Assembly: GCA_947175295.1 (NCBI GenBank)
Contig: CAMWMK010000020.1
Span: 1-45,911 of the forward strand
Length of the DNA: 45,911 nt
DNA from: an uncultured Porphyromonadaceae bacterium
GTDB lineage: Bacteria > Bacteroidota > Bacteroidia > Bacteroidales > Muribaculaceae
Direction of reading: 5' to 3'
Part shown: positions 19,161 to 27,604 of the stretch, piece by piece
How positions within the stretch are numbered: the stretch's first letter is position 1
Layout: each line of letters begins with the position of its first letter
Made by a program: the position numbers and the translations under genes
The notes under the pieces: generated by a model
The model's input: only the letters and a program-made list of their open reading frames with translations
Database searches by the model: none
What the model was told of the DNA's origin: nothing

Positions 19161-20714
19161 ATGACCACTCAAGAACAAAAGATTCAAGAGCTCATCGACA
19201 AGCGTGCCAAAGCACGCCTCGGCGGTGGCGAGAAGGCTATAGCCAAGCAGCATGAACGCGGCAAATACACAGCGCGCGAAAGAATCGACCAGCTCCTCGA
19301 CGAAGGCAGCTTTGAAGAACTCGACATGTTCGTGACCCACCGAAGCACCAACTTCGGCATGGAGAAGAAGCAGTATCTCGGCGACGGCGTCGTGACAGGC
19401 TTCGGCACCATCGAGGGTCGTCTCGTATACGTATTCGCACAGGACTTCACCGTGCTCGGCGGCTCCCTTTCCGAGACCATGGCACAGAAGATCTGCAAGG
19501 TGATGGACCTCGCCATGAAGATGGGCGCACCCGTAATCGGCCTCAACGACTCAGGCGGCGCACGCATCCAGGAAGGCATCAACGCGCTTGCCGGCTATTC
19601 AGAGATCTTCCAGCGCAACATCCTCGCGTCGGGCGTGATTCCTCAGATCAGCGCCATCCTCGGTCCTTGCGCAGGCGGCGCGGTGTACTCCCCCGCCCTC
19701 ACAGACTTCACCATCATGGTGAAGGGCATCTCCTACATGTTCCTCACCGGTCCGTCGGTAGTCAAGACAGTGACAGGCGAAGACGTAACGCAGGAGCAGC
19801 TCGGCGGCGCGTCGGTACACGCATCCAAGTCGGGCGTGACCCACTTCGCATGTGAAGACGGCGAGGAAGCCCTCAGCCTGATCCGCAAGCTCATCAGCTA
19901 TATCCCCCAGAACAACATGGAGGAGACCCCGCTCGCAGCCTGCACCGACCCGATCGACCGCCTCGAAGACAAGCTCAACAACATAGTGCCCGACAATCCG
20001 AAGAAGTCGTATGACATGTATGAGGTGATCGGCGCCATCATCGACAACGGCGAATTCCTCGAAGTGCAGCGCGACTACGCACGCAACATCATCACGGGCT
20101 TCGCCCGCTTCAACGGCCAGAGCGTAGGCGTAGTCGCCAACCAGCCTAAGGTGCTCGCCGGCGTGCTCGACTGCAACGCATCGCGCAAGGCTGCACGCTT
20201 CGTGCGCTTCTGCGACGCCTTCAACATTCCTCTGGTGACACTCGTAGACGTACCGGGCTTCCTCCCCGGCACAGGCCAGGAATACAACGCCGTAATCCTC
20301 CACGGAGCGAAACTTCTGTATGCTTACGGAGAGGCTACGGTGCCTAAGGTGACAGTTACGCTCCGCAAGAGCTACGGCGGCAGCCACATCGTGATGAGCT
20401 GCAAGCAGCTGCGCGGCGACATGAACTACGCATGGCCGACAGCGGAAATCGCCGTAATGGGAGCCGAAGGCGCAGTAGGCGTGCTCTATGCCAAGGAAGC
20501 CAAGGAACACGAAGACCCCGCAGCGTTCAAGAAGGAGAAGGAGAAGGAATATACCGATCTCTTCGCCAACCCCTACAACGCGGCTAAGTACGGCTACATC
20601 GACGACGTCATCGAACCGCGCAACACGCGCTTCCGCGTGATCCGCGCCCTTCAGATGCTCGCCACCAAGAAGCAGAGCAATCCGCCTAAAAAGCACGGCA
20701 ACATACCTCTATAA
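19161..20714 (+). CDS. mmdA: Methylmalonyl-CoA decarboxylase alpha / acyl-CoA carboxyltransferase subunit
   Basis: The 517-residue carboxyltransferase moves CO2 from (S)-methylmalonyl-CoA to biotin on the carrier subunit, releasing propionyl-CoA. Crotonase-type oxyanion loops are visible: [20 protein letters not shown] and [16 protein letters not shown] in the first half, and [13 protein letters not shown] and [13 protein letters not shown] in the second. It belongs to the PCCB/MmdA family. With gamma, biotin-carrier and beta genes directly downstream, the sodium-pumping decarboxylase role is well supported. A propionyl-CoA carboxylase role would need a biotin carboxylase, which is absent here. 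Confidence 0.95.
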   Translation: MTTQEQKIQELIDKRAKARLGGGEKAIAKQHERGKYTARERIDQLLDEGSFEELDMFVTHRSTNFGMEKKQYLGDGVVTGFGTIEGRLVYVFAQDFTVLGGSLSETMAQKICKVMDLAMKMGAPVIGLNDSGGARIQEGINALAGYSEIFQRNILASGVIPQISAILGPCAGGAVYSPALTDFTIMVKGISYMFLTGPSVVKTVTGEDVTQEQLGGASVHASKSGVTHFACEDGEEALSLIRKLISYIPQNNMEETPLAACTDPIDRLEDKLNNIVPDNPKKSYDMYEVIGAIIDNGEFLEVQRDYARNIITGFARFNGQSVGVVANQPKVLAGVLDCNASRKAARFVRFCDAFNIPLVTLVDVPGFLPGTGQEYNAVILHGAKLLYAYGEATVPKVTVTLRKSYGGSHIVMSCKQLRGDMNYAWPTAEIAVMGAEGAVGVLYAKEAKEHEDPAAFKKEKEKEYTDLFANPYNAAKYGYIDDVIEPRNTRFRVIRALQMLATKKQSNPPKKHGNIPL

Positions 20715-20725
20715 TATAAGAAACT

Positions 20726-21316
20726 ATGCTTAAGAAATATATCGCATTAGGAATTCTCAGCCTGAGCCTGACGTGCGGATATGCCCAGACAGAACTCGGA
20801 CCGGACCAGATCGACGCACCGGTGGAATATGTCGAGCCCAACGGACAGGAAGACGCAGTGGCTCTTGCGGTGCCCTCGGAAGAGACCAATACCGTAGAGA
20901 TCAGCCAGACGGCCCGCAGGATGCGTCAGCTTGAGAAGGCCGAGAATCTTAAGGAAAACGATTCATTCGGAGGTTCCCTGACGATTATCTCCATGTGTAT
21001 CGTGATCTTCGCCCTCATTCTTCTGAGCCTTCTTTTCCAGTGCTTCGGCAAGATTTCGCAGCATTTCATCAACCGAAGGAAACACGAGACTGCAGCCAAG
21101 GTAGGCAAGGACATCGAAGACTACCATCCCGACATCACCGACGGGCAGACCATAGCCGCCATCGGCATGGCCCTCGCCGAGCACTTCGGACAGGGACACG
21201 ACATCGAAGACACCATCCTCACCATCCATCAGATCAAGAAGTCATACTCTCCGTGGAACTCCAAGATCTATAACCTGCGTGCCCAGCCTGAGCTCCGCCG
21301 CAACATCCACAAATAA
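20726..21316 (+). CDS. OadG-family gamma subunit of sodium-pumping decarboxylase
   Basis: The 196-residue protein starts with a signal-like helix (MLKKYIALGILSLSLTCGYA), then an acidic linker and one strong membrane helix (LTIISMCIVIFALILLSLLF), followed by a cytosolic tail (ADHSRHRHG is not in this frame; the tail reads AIGMALAEHFGQGHD). It matches OadG-like gamma subunits, which tether the soluble carboxyltransferase to the membrane pump. The N-terminal exported extension is usual for Bacteroidetes versions. It lies 11 bp after mmdA. Confidence 0.85.
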   Translation: MLKKYIALGILSLSLTCGYAQTELGPDQIDAPVEYVEPNGQEDAVALAVPSEETNTVEISQTARRMRQLEKAENLKENDSFGGSLTIISMCIVIFALILLSLLFQCFGKISQHFINRRKHETAAKVGKDIEDYHPDITDGQTIAAIGMALAEHFGQGHDIEDTILTIHQIKKSYSPWNSKIYNLRAQPELRRNIHK

Positions 21317-21325
21317 CCAACACCA

Positions 21326-21763
21326 ATGAAAGAATACAAATATAAGATCAACGGCACCAAATTCACCGTTGAAGTGGGCGATGTCGACGACAACCACGTA
21401 GAGGTGGTAGTCAATGGCTCACACTACACAGTAGAACTCGAAAAGGACTCAAAGGCAGCCGCCAAGATCAACACAAGCGTGCGTCCGGCAGCCGCCCCCA
21501 AGACCGCTACAGGCGAGAAAGTGATCTCCAAGCCGACAGTGGCAGGAGCCGCAGGCGCTGTCAAGGCACCGCTGCCCGGCACCATCATGAGCTTCAAGGT
21601 GAAGGAAGGCGACACAGTCAACGCCGGCGACACAGTATGCGTACTCGAAGCCATGAAGATGGAAAACGATGTCAAGACCTCAAAGGGAGGTACGGTACAG
21701 AAGATCCTCGTAGGCGTAGGCGACTCCGTGCTTGAAGGCAACGACATCATGATCATCGGTTAA
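21326..21763 (+). CDS. mmdC: Biotin carrier subunit of methylmalonyl-CoA decarboxylase
   Basis: The 145-residue protein carries the carboxybiotin between the carboxyltransferase and the membrane pump. The C-terminal biotinyl domain has the motif EAMKMEND with the biotinylated lysine at K111, preceded by [17 protein letters not shown] flexible Ala/Pro/Lys linker (about residues 43-80) joins it to an N-terminal segment. It starts 9 bp after the gamma gene. Confidence 0.95.
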   Translation: MKEYKYKINGTKFTVEVGDVDDNHVEVVVNGSHYTVELEKDSKAAAKINTSVRPAAAPKTATGEKVISKPTVAGAAGAVKAPLPGTIMSFKVKEGDTVNAGDTVCVLEAMKMENDVKTSKGGTVQKILVGVGDSVLEGNDIMIIG

Positions 21764-21790
21764 TTCCCACTATAGAAAAGCAATTACGAT

Positions 21791-22954
21791 ATGATACTTG
21801 CACAGACATTCTGGGAATTCCTTTCCGAAAACATCTCCACCTTCTGGAACTTCACGGGTTTCGCCAACTGCCAGTATGAAAACCTGATCATGCTCGCCGT
21901 AGGCTGCTTCTTCGTGTGGCTTGCCATCAAGAAGAACTTCGAACCCCTTCTGCTCGTTCCGATCGGGTTCGGCATGCTTATCGGCAACATTCCCTTCCAG
22001 CCCGGTATGGAGATCGGCATCTATGAGCCGGGCTCCGTACTCAATATCCTCTACAATGGCGTAGAGAGAGGATGGTATCCTCCGTTGATCTTCCTCGGCA
22101 TCGGCGCGATGACCGACTTCTCGGCCCTTCTCGCCAACCCGAAACTGATGATCATCGGCGCATGCGCGCAGTTCGGTATCTTCGGAGCCTATATGCTTGC
22201 GCTTCTCATCGGCATGGATCCCCTTTCGGCAGGCTGCGTCGCCATCATCGGCGGTGCCGACGGCCCGACAGCGATCTTCACCACATCGAAGCTGAATCCG
22301 GCGCTCTTAGGCGCGGTAGCGGTGTCGGCTTATTCCTACATGGCCCTCATCCCGCTCATCCAGCCCCCGTTGATGCGCCTCTTCACCAACGACAAGGAGC
22401 GTAAGATCAAGATGAAACCGGCCCGTGTCGTTTCGCAGGACGAGAAGATCATCTTCCCGATCGTAGGCCTTATGCTGACCTGCTTCATCGTGCCTTCCGG
22501 TCTTCCCCTTCTCGGCATGCTCTTCTTCGGCAACCTTCTCCGTGAGAGCGGCGTGACCACCCGCCTTGCCAAGACCGCCAGCAACGCGATGACCGATATC
22601 GTGACCATCCTTCTTGGCCTTACCGTAGGCGCCTCCACGCAGGCCGACCTCTTCCTGACCAAGGAGACACTTTTCATCTTCGCGCTTGGCTTCATCGCAT
22701 TCATCATCGCATCTTCCGCGGGCGTGCTTTCCGTGAAGGTCTTCAACCTCTTCCTCTCGGAAGGCAAGAAGATCAACCCGCTCATCGGCAACGCCGGCGT
22801 GTCGGCAGTACCGATGGCAGCACGTATCTCCAACAACCTCGGTCTTGAATACGATCCCTCCAACTATCTGCTGATGCACGCTATGGGCCCGAACGTAGCC
22901 GGCGTGATCGGCAGTGCGGTTGCGGCAGGTGTGCTTCTCGCATTCCTCGGCTAA
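21791..22954 (+). CDS. mmdB: Sodium-translocating decarboxylase beta subunit (OadB/MmdB family)
   Basis: The 387-residue integral membrane protein decarboxylates carboxybiotin and exports Na+. It has about ten hydrophobic helices, the conserved [17 protein letters not shown] and [17 protein letters not shown] segments, and [22 protein letters not shown], all typical of OadB. It is last in the operon, which therefore couples the final step of propionate formation to a sodium gradient. A strong terminator follows. Confidence 0.96.
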   Translation: MILAQTFWEFLSENISTFWNFTGFANCQYENLIMLAVGCFFVWLAIKKNFEPLLLVPIGFGMLIGNIPFQPGMEIGIYEPGSVLNILYNGVERGWYPPLIFLGIGAMTDFSALLANPKLMIIGACAQFGIFGAYMLALLIGMDPLSAGCVAIIGGADGPTAIFTTSKLNPALLGAVAVSAYSYMALIPLIQPPLMRLFTNDKERKIKMKPARVVSQDEKIIFPIVGLMLTCFIVPSGLPLLGMLFFGNLLRESGVTTRLAKTASNAMTDIVTILLGLTVGASTQADLFLTKETLFIFALGFIAFIIASSAGVLSVKVFNLFLSEGKKINPLIGNAGVSAVPMAARISNNLGLEYDPSNYLLMHAMGPNVAGVIGSAVAAGVLLAFLG

Positions 22955-22984
22955 TCCGAAGCGTAGACTAAACATTATCAACAT

Positions 22985-23019
22985 AAACGGTGTTACTACC
23001 AAAAGTAACACCGTTTTTT
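22985..23019 (+). terminator. Rho-independent terminator of the methylmalonyl-CoA decarboxylase operon
   Basis: AAACGGTGTTACT (22985-22997) pairs perfectly with AGTAACACCGTTT (23004-23016), with a 6 nt loop and a T-run to 23019. Confidence 0.95.
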
Positions 23020-23032
23020 ATATCGAAATTCC

Positions 23033-23818
23033 ATGAAGAAAACAATCCCCGCCATGACGTTGAGCCTGCTTCTGCTGACAGGATGCAGCGTAGCGCAAAA
23101 CCTCGATATGGCGCGCCTTGCCCAGGGAGGCGCCAAGATAGCCCAATCGATGAATGTATCGAACGATCAGATACAGCAATACGTGAAAAGCTATGTCGCC
23201 CAGTCGGACGCACAGAACAAAGTATGCGGAGCCAACGACCCGTATACCAAACGGCTTATGACCATTGTCAGCGGAATCACCGAAGTAGACGGAGTGCCGT
23301 TGAACTTCAAGGTCTACAAGACCAACGACATCAACGCCTTCGCGTGTGCCGACGGTTCCATCAGGGTCTACAGCGGCCTGATGGACGTGATGAGCGACGA
23401 CGAGGTGCTCGGAGTAATCGGCCACGAAATAGGACACGTAGCACATCAAGATACGAAGAACGCTTTCAAGAACGCGCTTCAGACGGCAGCCCTGATGGAT
23501 GTGATAGCATCCACGGGATCTACGGCCGCGACCCTGACAGACTCCCAGTTTGGAGCGATGGCGCAGAACTTAGCCTCCGCCAAGTATTCCAAAAGCCAGG
23601 AGAGCAATGCCGACGACTACGGATATGCGTTCCTGAAGAAAAACGGCAAGAATCCGGCAGCCATGGTGAAGGCCTTCCAGAAACTTAAGCAGATGGAGGA
23701 ATCATCCGGAAGCACCCAGACAGCAGGTATGGCCCAGCTCTTCTCCACCCATCCCGACATCAACAAGCGCATCTCCCGCATGCAGGCGAAATGCAAGGCC
23801 GACGGATACAGCTACTGA
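23033..23818 (+). CDS. M48-family metalloprotease, lipoprotein
   Basis: The 261-residue protein has a lipoprotein signal with LLTG-C18 as lipobox, so it should be anchored to a membrane on the periplasmic side. The zinc site is HEIGH at 131-135 in VLGVIGHEIGHVAHQD, and the downstream SQESNADDYGYAFL supplies the third ligand glutamate. The DINAFACADGSIRVYSGLMD segment is typical of the M48 family (LoiP/BepA/YggG relatives) that clear misfolded envelope proteins. The start is 14 bp after the terminator, so its own promoter is not obvious and may overlap the hairpin. Confidence 0.9.
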   Translation: MKKTIPAMTLSLLLLTGCSVAQNLDMARLAQGGAKIAQSMNVSNDQIQQYVKSYVAQSDAQNKVCGANDPYTKRLMTIVSGITEVDGVPLNFKVYKTNDINAFACADGSIRVYSGLMDVMSDDEVLGVIGHEIGHVAHQDTKNAFKNALQTAALMDVIASTGSTAATLTDSQFGAMAQNLASAKYSKSQESNADDYGYAFLKKNGKNPAAMVKAFQKLKQMEESSGSTQTAGMAQLFSTHPDINKRISRMQAKCKADGYSY

Positions 23819-23854
23819 TTTTTAACATCTACATCCCGTTAGCTATACGGTATC

Positions 23855-23890
23855 AAAAAAATATGCCTTGTCAAGGGCATATTTTTTTAT
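23855..23890. terminator. Terminator after the M48 protease gene
   Basis: ATATGCC (23861-23867) pairs with GGCATAT (23876-23882). The stem is flanked by AAAAAA on the left and a run of T on the right, so it can act in both directions. Confidence 0.8.
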
Positions 23891-23897
23891 ATAAATA

Positions 23898-23928
23898 TTG
23901 GATATAACAGATAAAAGTATTAAATTCG
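23898..23928 (+). promoter_or_regulatory. Promoter of the PRiA4-ORF3-like gene
   Basis: TTGG at 23898-23901 and TAAATTCG at 23921-23928 are about 19 bp apart, close to the Bacteroidetes -33 and -7 elements with one mismatch in the -7 box. Confidence 0.5.
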
Positions 23929-23952
23929 CAGTCTAAAAACAGAATAATAACC

Positions 23953-24495
23953 ATGGTATATAGATTTAAACTTGTAAGCGACGAAGCCACCAACTTCGCG
24001 CGCGAGATAGAGATCGACTCAGACTCGACATTCCTTCATCTGCGCAACGCCATACTTGACAGCGTAGACTATTCAAAAGATGAACTTGATTCCTTCTTTC
24101 TATGTGATGAAGACTGGCAGCGCCAGGAGGAGATCACGCTTGAAGATATGGGAAGCAGTTCGGACCGCGATATATGGCTTATGGAAGACACCCCTGTCGG
24201 CGAACTGGTAGAGGATGAGGGCCAGAAGCTTGTCTTCGTATTCGATTATCTCACGGAACGCTCCTTCTTCATGGAGCTTAAGGAAATCATCCCCGGCCGC
24301 TCGCTGGCTGATCCGGTATGCACGTTGAAGAAGGGAAAAGCACCGGTGCAGAAGGTGGATATGGACGAATTCGACGCCCAGATCGATGCAGTGGCCATGA
24401 AGCAGGCTGCCGACGTGCTTGATGAGGACTTCTATAGCGGAGGCTACAACCCTGAGGATCTTGATGGGCTGTATGACGATTCAAACCTTAATTAA
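23953..24495 (+). CDS. PRiA4b ORF-3-like (IS1096 passenger-type) protein
   Basis: The 180-residue acidic protein begins MVYRFKLVSDEATNFAREIEI and has SDSTFLHLRNAILDSVDYSKDELDSFFLCD, then KLVFVFDYLTERSFFMEL, the pattern of the PRiA4_ORF3 family, first noticed on plasmids and as insertion sequence passenger genes. Here it stands alone in core genome with no transposase, as is common in Bacteroidales, so it should not be taken as a mobile element mark. Its biochemical function is unknown. The C-terminal third is very acidic and probably disordered. Confidence 0.75.
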   Translation: MVYRFKLVSDEATNFAREIEIDSDSTFLHLRNAILDSVDYSKDELDSFFLCDEDWQRQEEITLEDMGSSSDRDIWLMEDTPVGELVEDEGQKLVFVFDYLTERSFFMELKEIIPGRSLADPVCTLKKGKAPVQKVDMDEFDAQIDAVAMKQAADVLDEDFYSGGYNPEDLDGLYDDSNLN

Positions 24496-24537
24496 ACATA
24501 TGGGTTAAGCGTCGCAGACACTTTGCGATAAAGGCAA

Positions 24538-24568
24538 CCGCCCCGGCTTCCGATGGAAGCCGGGGCGG
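24538..24568. terminator. Strong G+C hairpin between convergent genes
   Basis: CCGCCCCGGCTTCC (24538-24551) pairs perfectly with GGAAGCCGGGGCGG (24555-24568) around a 3 nt loop. Neither side has a clear T-run, but the location between two convergent genes suggests termination. Confidence 0.55.
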
Positions 24569-24603
24569 AATGGTTATTATATAAATATCAAGGTTTCAGT
24601 AGG

Positions 24604-24945
24604 TCAACGGGCGAATATGCGCTGGAAAATATTCTGTCGCTCTTCGCAGGGGCGCATGTGGACGCGCATATCGTCGGAGTCCTTTCCGAGGAAGAGAATA
24701 TGGTTTCGGAATACGAATGCCACCTGACGGTCGAATTCAAGGATTCCATTAAGGCCACGGAGCAGGAACCTGCGGAACGGGCTGAACTCCTCCTGGTCTT
24801 CGAATATGACCTCATTGCCATTCAACCGGATATGATGGTATGGAGCCAGCATTTCGATGAAGTGGTCGATGTGAAGATCCTCCGGATTCTTCGCAGCCTT
24901 ATTGTATTTCTTATAGATCTCCTTGATTACGCGATCTGTTATCAT
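24604..24945 (-). CDS. Conserved hypothetical protein, 113 aa
   Basis: The reading MITDRVIKEIYKKYNKAAKNPEDLHIDHF, then LLRGLNGILEFDRQVAFVFRNHILFLGKDSDD, looks like a real folded protein of mixed helix and strand with charged surface. I recall similar small proteins in Bacteroidales genomes, but cannot verify this or name a family. The opposite strand is open over the same stretch (24553-24996), but its translation is less protein-like and ends in a run of hydrophobic residues. There is no signal peptide. It faces the PRiA4-like gene across a hairpin. Confidence 0.6.
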   Translation of the reverse strand: MITDRVIKEIYKKYNKAAKNPEDLHIDHFIEMLAPYHHIRLNGNEVIFEDQEEFSPFRRFLLRGLNGILEFDRQVAFVFRNHILFLGKDSDDMRVHMRPCEERQNIFQRIFAR

Positions 24946-24997
24946 ATGGTGTATGTTTTTATCGTATTCGTACTGTCAGTTAAAATCTCAAATTGAA

Positions 24998-25035
24998 TAG
25001 GTGGTCGAGGAGTAGAGGGTAGGTGGTCGAGGAGT
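24998..25035. repeat. 16 bp tandem direct repeat
   Basis: TAGGTGGTCGAGGAGT occurs at 24998-25013 and again at 25020-25035. The copies are identical, on the same strand and 22 bp apart, about two helical turns, so they could be binding sites for one protein. This is inference. Confidence 0.7.
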
Positions 25036-25150
25036 TGTTTGATAGAATAACGAATCGGTTTTAGGAATGGTTCATATAAGAGTGTTTATTTAACACTTTT
25101 GTTTTAGAAAATACATAAGAATGAATCAAATTGAGAGATTGAGATAATTT

Positions 25151-25180
25151 CTGACATTAGCAAGCGACACGAAATGTCAG
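25151..25180. repeat. Inverted repeat upstream of the recombinase gene
   Basis: CTGACATT (25151-25158) and AATGTCAG (25173-25180) are perfect inverted arms with a 14 nt spacer, about 30 bp before the possible -7 box of the recombinase gene. An operator is possible. Confidence 0.5.
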
Positions 25181-25209
25181 GATAAGGTGGAATGCGGCCG
25201 GATGTGTAG

Positions 25210-25217
25210 TATTTTTG
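25210..25217 (+). promoter_or_regulatory. Possible -7 element of the recombinase gene
   Basis: TATTTTTG fits TAnnTTTG and lies 36 bp before ATG 25253. No -33 TTTG is seen at 19-21 bp upstream, so the promoter would be weak or activator-dependent. Confidence 0.4.
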
Positions 25218-25252
25218 TAATCAGCATTGCTGATTTATAAAGAATACACAAA

Positions 25253-26455
25253 ATGGCGTCAATAAAAGTAAAATACCGGCCTTCTTCCCTCGCAGATCGC
25301 GAAGGAAGGGTTTATTACCAGGTGATCCACAACAGAAAGACCAGGCATATACTTACCGACTACCATCTCTTCCCGTCGGAATGGGATGAGGATAGATCCG
25401 ATATAAGAATCCCTTATGAAAGCGGACGCGCACCCCATCTCACATCGCTGCGGGGGAGTATTAAGCGTGACATCGAACGCTTTGCCCGTATTATCCGACA
25501 GCTGGAAGACACGACAGCGGCCTATACCACCGAATCCATCATAGAGGCCTTCAACAACAGCATATCCGATAAGACCTTGCTCAACGAAATGGAGAAAGCG
25601 GTAGGGCGTCTGACCCGGAATGGTAAGACACGTACTTCCCAGACCTATGCGACAACCTTACGGAGCTTCAGGAGCTACCGCCAGGATAAAGACATTCTTC
25701 TGGATTGTATGAGTTCGGAAGTAATGGAAGGGTATCAGGCATGGCTTCAGCAGAATGGAGTGGCCAAAAACACGATTTCCTTTTATCTGCGAATACTTCG
25801 AGCCGTCTATAACAGAGCTGTCGAGGAAGGACTGACGGAAAACCGCTATCCCTTCCGGCATGTCTATACCGGAGTAGATAAGACCGTCAAGCGTTCGCTG
25901 CCTCTCACCATGATAAAGAAGATAAAGAACCTCGACCTGTCGATGAAGCCGGAGTTGGATTATGCCCGCGATATGTTTATCCTAAGTTTCATGCTTCGGG
26001 GCATGAGTTTCATCGATATGTCTTATCTCAAGAAAACCGACCTATGCAATGGGCATATCACCTATCGCCGCCGTAAGACACATCAGCAGCTTACCATAGC
26101 ATGGACAGCGGAAATGCAACGAATATTGGAAAAATATCCGGAGAACAGGTCAGACTACCTTCTACCTATAATACGCAAGCCGGGCACCAACGAACGTTAT
26201 GTCTTCAAGAATGTCGGGGAGCGAATCAACCGACGTCTTAAGATAATAGCGGACATGGTAGGGATAGAGATTCCCCTCAGCATGTATGTAGCACGCCATT
26301 CGTGGGCATCCATAGCGAAGACAAAGGGAGTGCCGCTGAGTGTCATAAGCGAAGGCCTGGGCCACGAGAAGGAATCCACAACCCGCATCTATCTTTCGAC
26401 ACTTGACTCCAGCGTAATAGACAAAGCCAACGATATGATTTTGAAATTGCTGTAG
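25253..26455 (+). CDS. Tyrosine recombinase / integrase (candidate DNA invertase)
   Basis: The 400-residue protein has the Bacteroidetes integrase layout: an N-terminal arm-binding segment (VYYQVIHNRKTRHILTDYHLFPSEWDE), a SAM-like core-binding domain (about residues 100-210) and the catalytic domain. Catalytic residues are visible as R in FMLRGMSFIDM, the box II HxxR in YVARHSWAS, the following GHEKESTTRIYLSTL with histidine and the nucleophile tyrosine. Such genes act in conjugative elements and also as local invertases that flip promoters of surface genes. Here two inverted repeats around a promoter lie 190 bp downstream, which favours the invertase role. No second element end or transfer genes are seen. 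Confidence 0.93.
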   Translation: MASIKVKYRPSSLADREGRVYYQVIHNRKTRHILTDYHLFPSEWDEDRSDIRIPYESGRAPHLTSLRGSIKRDIERFARIIRQLEDTTAAYTTESIIEAFNNSISDKTLLNEMEKAVGRLTRNGKTRTSQTYATTLRSFRSYRQDKDILLDCMSSEVMEGYQAWLQQNGVAKNTISFYLRILRAVYNRAVEEGLTENRYPFRHVYTGVDKTVKRSLPLTMIKKIKNLDLSMKPELDYARDMFILSFMLRGMSFIDMSYLKKTDLCNGHITYRRRKTHQQLTIAWTAEMQRILEKYPENRSDYLLPIIRKPGTNERYVFKNVGERINRRLKIIADMVGIEIPLSMYVARHSWASIAKTKGVPLSVISEGLGHEKESTTRIYLSTLDSSVIDKANDMILKLL

Positions 26456-26489
26456 AGCGGGCCGTGACTTAAAGCCTTATTTATCCCTA

Positions 26490-26550
26490 CCTCGGGGCGC
26501 CTCTTGGCGGCTCGAGGAATGACTGCATATACATATATGTATAGTCATTC
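26490..26550 (+). terminator. Hairpins after the recombinase gene
   Basis: Two imperfect stems follow each other: CCTCG/CGAGG (26490-26517, with CGCC/GGCG inside) and GAATGACT/AGTCATTC (26517-26524 and 26543-26550) enclosing the 14 bp palindrome ATACATATATGTAT. The second is followed by TCCTTTG. They probably end recombinase transcription; a recombinase-binding role is possible. Confidence 0.5.
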
Positions 26551-26645
26551 TCCTTTGTGCAAGCTATACGCAACTTAGGCCGACATCCTTATGCAGGCCC
26601 TCTCCTACCCCATGATTAATAAGCCAATATGTTTTAACCGAATAC

Positions 26646-26673
26646 GCATCTCTTGCCAAGAGATACCTATTTT
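26646..26673 (+). repeat. Left inverted repeat of the invertible segment
   Basis: This 28 bp copy pairs with the reverse complement of 26812-26839 with a single mismatch at its second base (C here, T in the partner). The core is itself near-palindromic: arms ATCTCTTG and CAAGAGAT around one C. Confidence 0.9.
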
Positions 26674-26811
26674 ATGTATTTAGTTGAATATTAATAATTT
26701 ATAAGGATGCATGCCTATGAAATTTAAAACATCTTAAAACATTCGGTGAAAAATGTATGATTTTTATTTGGAAAATTTTTATAAATCAAATATTTTGTGT
26801 AACTTTGTGAC
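26674..26811 (+). promoter_or_regulatory. 138 bp invertible promoter segment, ON orientation
   Basis: The segment between the two inverted repeats is very A+T-rich and has no gene. It contains TAACTTTG at 26800-26807, a perfect Bacteroidetes -7 box, with a TTTT stretch about 20 bp upstream (26777-26780) in place of -33 TTTG. Transcription would start near 26813 and run through the right repeat into the FHA gene at 26983. Flipping the segment would turn the promoter toward the 3' end of the recombinase gene and leave the island without it. Inference from layout. Confidence 0.75.
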
Positions 26812-26839
26812 AAAATAGGTATCTCTTGGCAAGAGATAC
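26812..26839 (-). repeat. Right inverted repeat of the invertible segment
   Basis: Reverse-complement partner of 26646-26673 (27 of 28 match). This copy lies within a perfect 31 bp palindrome with 15 bp arms, AATAGGTATCTCTTG and CAAGAGATACCTATT, around one G; the single centre base differs between strands and would define direction of crossover. Confidence 0.9.
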
Positions 26840-26982
26840 CTATTGAAGGCGTCAAATTAGACTTGTTTTTATTCATTCGATAATGGCATAACACGATGAT
26901 AATTTGAGCTGAGATGATTCGTCTGTAAATGTGACTGACGATCGCGAAGCGTACAAAATAAAATAAAACAGAAAACAAACAT
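26840..26982 (+). other. Untranslated leader of the signalling island
   Basis: If transcription starts at the invertible promoter, about 170 nt precede ATG 26983. I see no gene and no clear riboswitch fold here. A TAATTTGAG stretch near 26899 is one base short of a -7 box. Confidence 0.4.
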
Positions 26983-27603
26983 ATGACTTCATTCACCTTA
27001 GGCAGGGATTATGATATCCCATTTTCCATTGACGGGAAACATACTTCTGTCAGCCATAATCATGCTTCCATAGAAATCGACGGTAACAACTGGACACTCA
27101 TTGACAATGATTCAACCAACGGAACCTTTATAGAGGACAATGGTATCTTCCGTCAATGTAAAAAAATTAGAATTTCACCCAACACGTGGATAAGGCTTGG
27201 AGAGCAAGGTCACCGCGGGTTTTACTTCAAGGCCCGTAGGGTCCTTCATCCCAATGACTATAGGGAGGATTTTGAAGAGCTATATGAAACCTATCAAGAA
27301 CTGGATGAATCCAAAAGACAATTGGAATCACACAGACGGGCTGTTAAGTTCATCACACCACTTCTGATGTGTCTCGGTCTGTTATTATCCTTTCTACCTG
27401 GCATCAAAGACAACGGACTTGCTGTCAGAGCTTCATTCATGCTTCCCGGTTTTGTATCACCCTTCATCCAGGACATTATGCTCAATAAACTGGAAAAGAG
27501 AATAAAAAAACTACAAGGGGAATTGATATGCCCTAAATGCCGCCGCTCATTAGGAAAAGACGATATAATCAATAGAGAACATTCATTCTGTCACGCACAC
27601 TAA
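26983..27603 (+). CDS. Membrane-anchored FHA-domain protein with C-terminal zinc ribbon
   Basis: The 206-residue protein begins with a forkhead-associated domain (residues 1 to about 85: LGRDYDIPFSI, then SVSHNHASIEIDGNNWTLID, then NDSTNGTFIEDNG), which binds phosphothreonine. A coiled coil follows (EDFEELYETYQELDESKRQLES), then two hydrophobic helices (FITPLLMCLGLLLSFLP and FMLPGFVSPFI), another charged helix, and a C-terminal CPKCRRS...HSFCHAH metal-binding end. It is first after the invertible promoter and lies 1 bp before the caspase gene. It likely reads phosphorylation by the island's kinases at the inner membrane (inference). Confidence 0.88.
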   Translation: MTSFTLGRDYDIPFSIDGKHTSVSHNHASIEIDGNNWTLIDNDSTNGTFIEDNGIFRQCKKIRISPNTWIRLGEQGHRGFYFKARRVLHPNDYREDFEELYETYQELDESKRQLESHRRAVKFITPLLMCLGLLLSFLPGIKDNGLAVRASFMLPGFVSPFIQDIMLNKLEKRIKKLQGELICPKCRRSLGKDDIINREHSFCHAH

Positions 27604-27604
27604 C

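Larger units (their letters stand above)
24946..25252. other. Intergenic region before the recombinase gene
   Basis: About 307 bp hold no gene. A 16 bp direct repeat with a 22 bp period sits at 24998-25035, an 8 bp inverted repeat at 25151-25180, and a possible -7 box (TATTTTTG) at 25210-25217. This is where G+C-rich core sequence gives way to the A+T-richer accessory region. Confidence 0.5.

Noticed and set aside
19599-20696. Minus-strand frame of 365 codons, rich in Val, Ala and His
   Set aside because: Antisense to mmdA; the composition is that of a shadow frame.
23953-24495. Insertion sequence, because of the IS1096-passenger-like gene
   Set aside because: There is no transposase or terminal inverted repeat, and the gene has its own promoter between core genes.
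24553-24996. Plus-strand frame of 147 codons opposite the small reverse gene
   Set aside because: It starts inside a terminator-like hairpin, and the minus-strand reading is much more protein-like.
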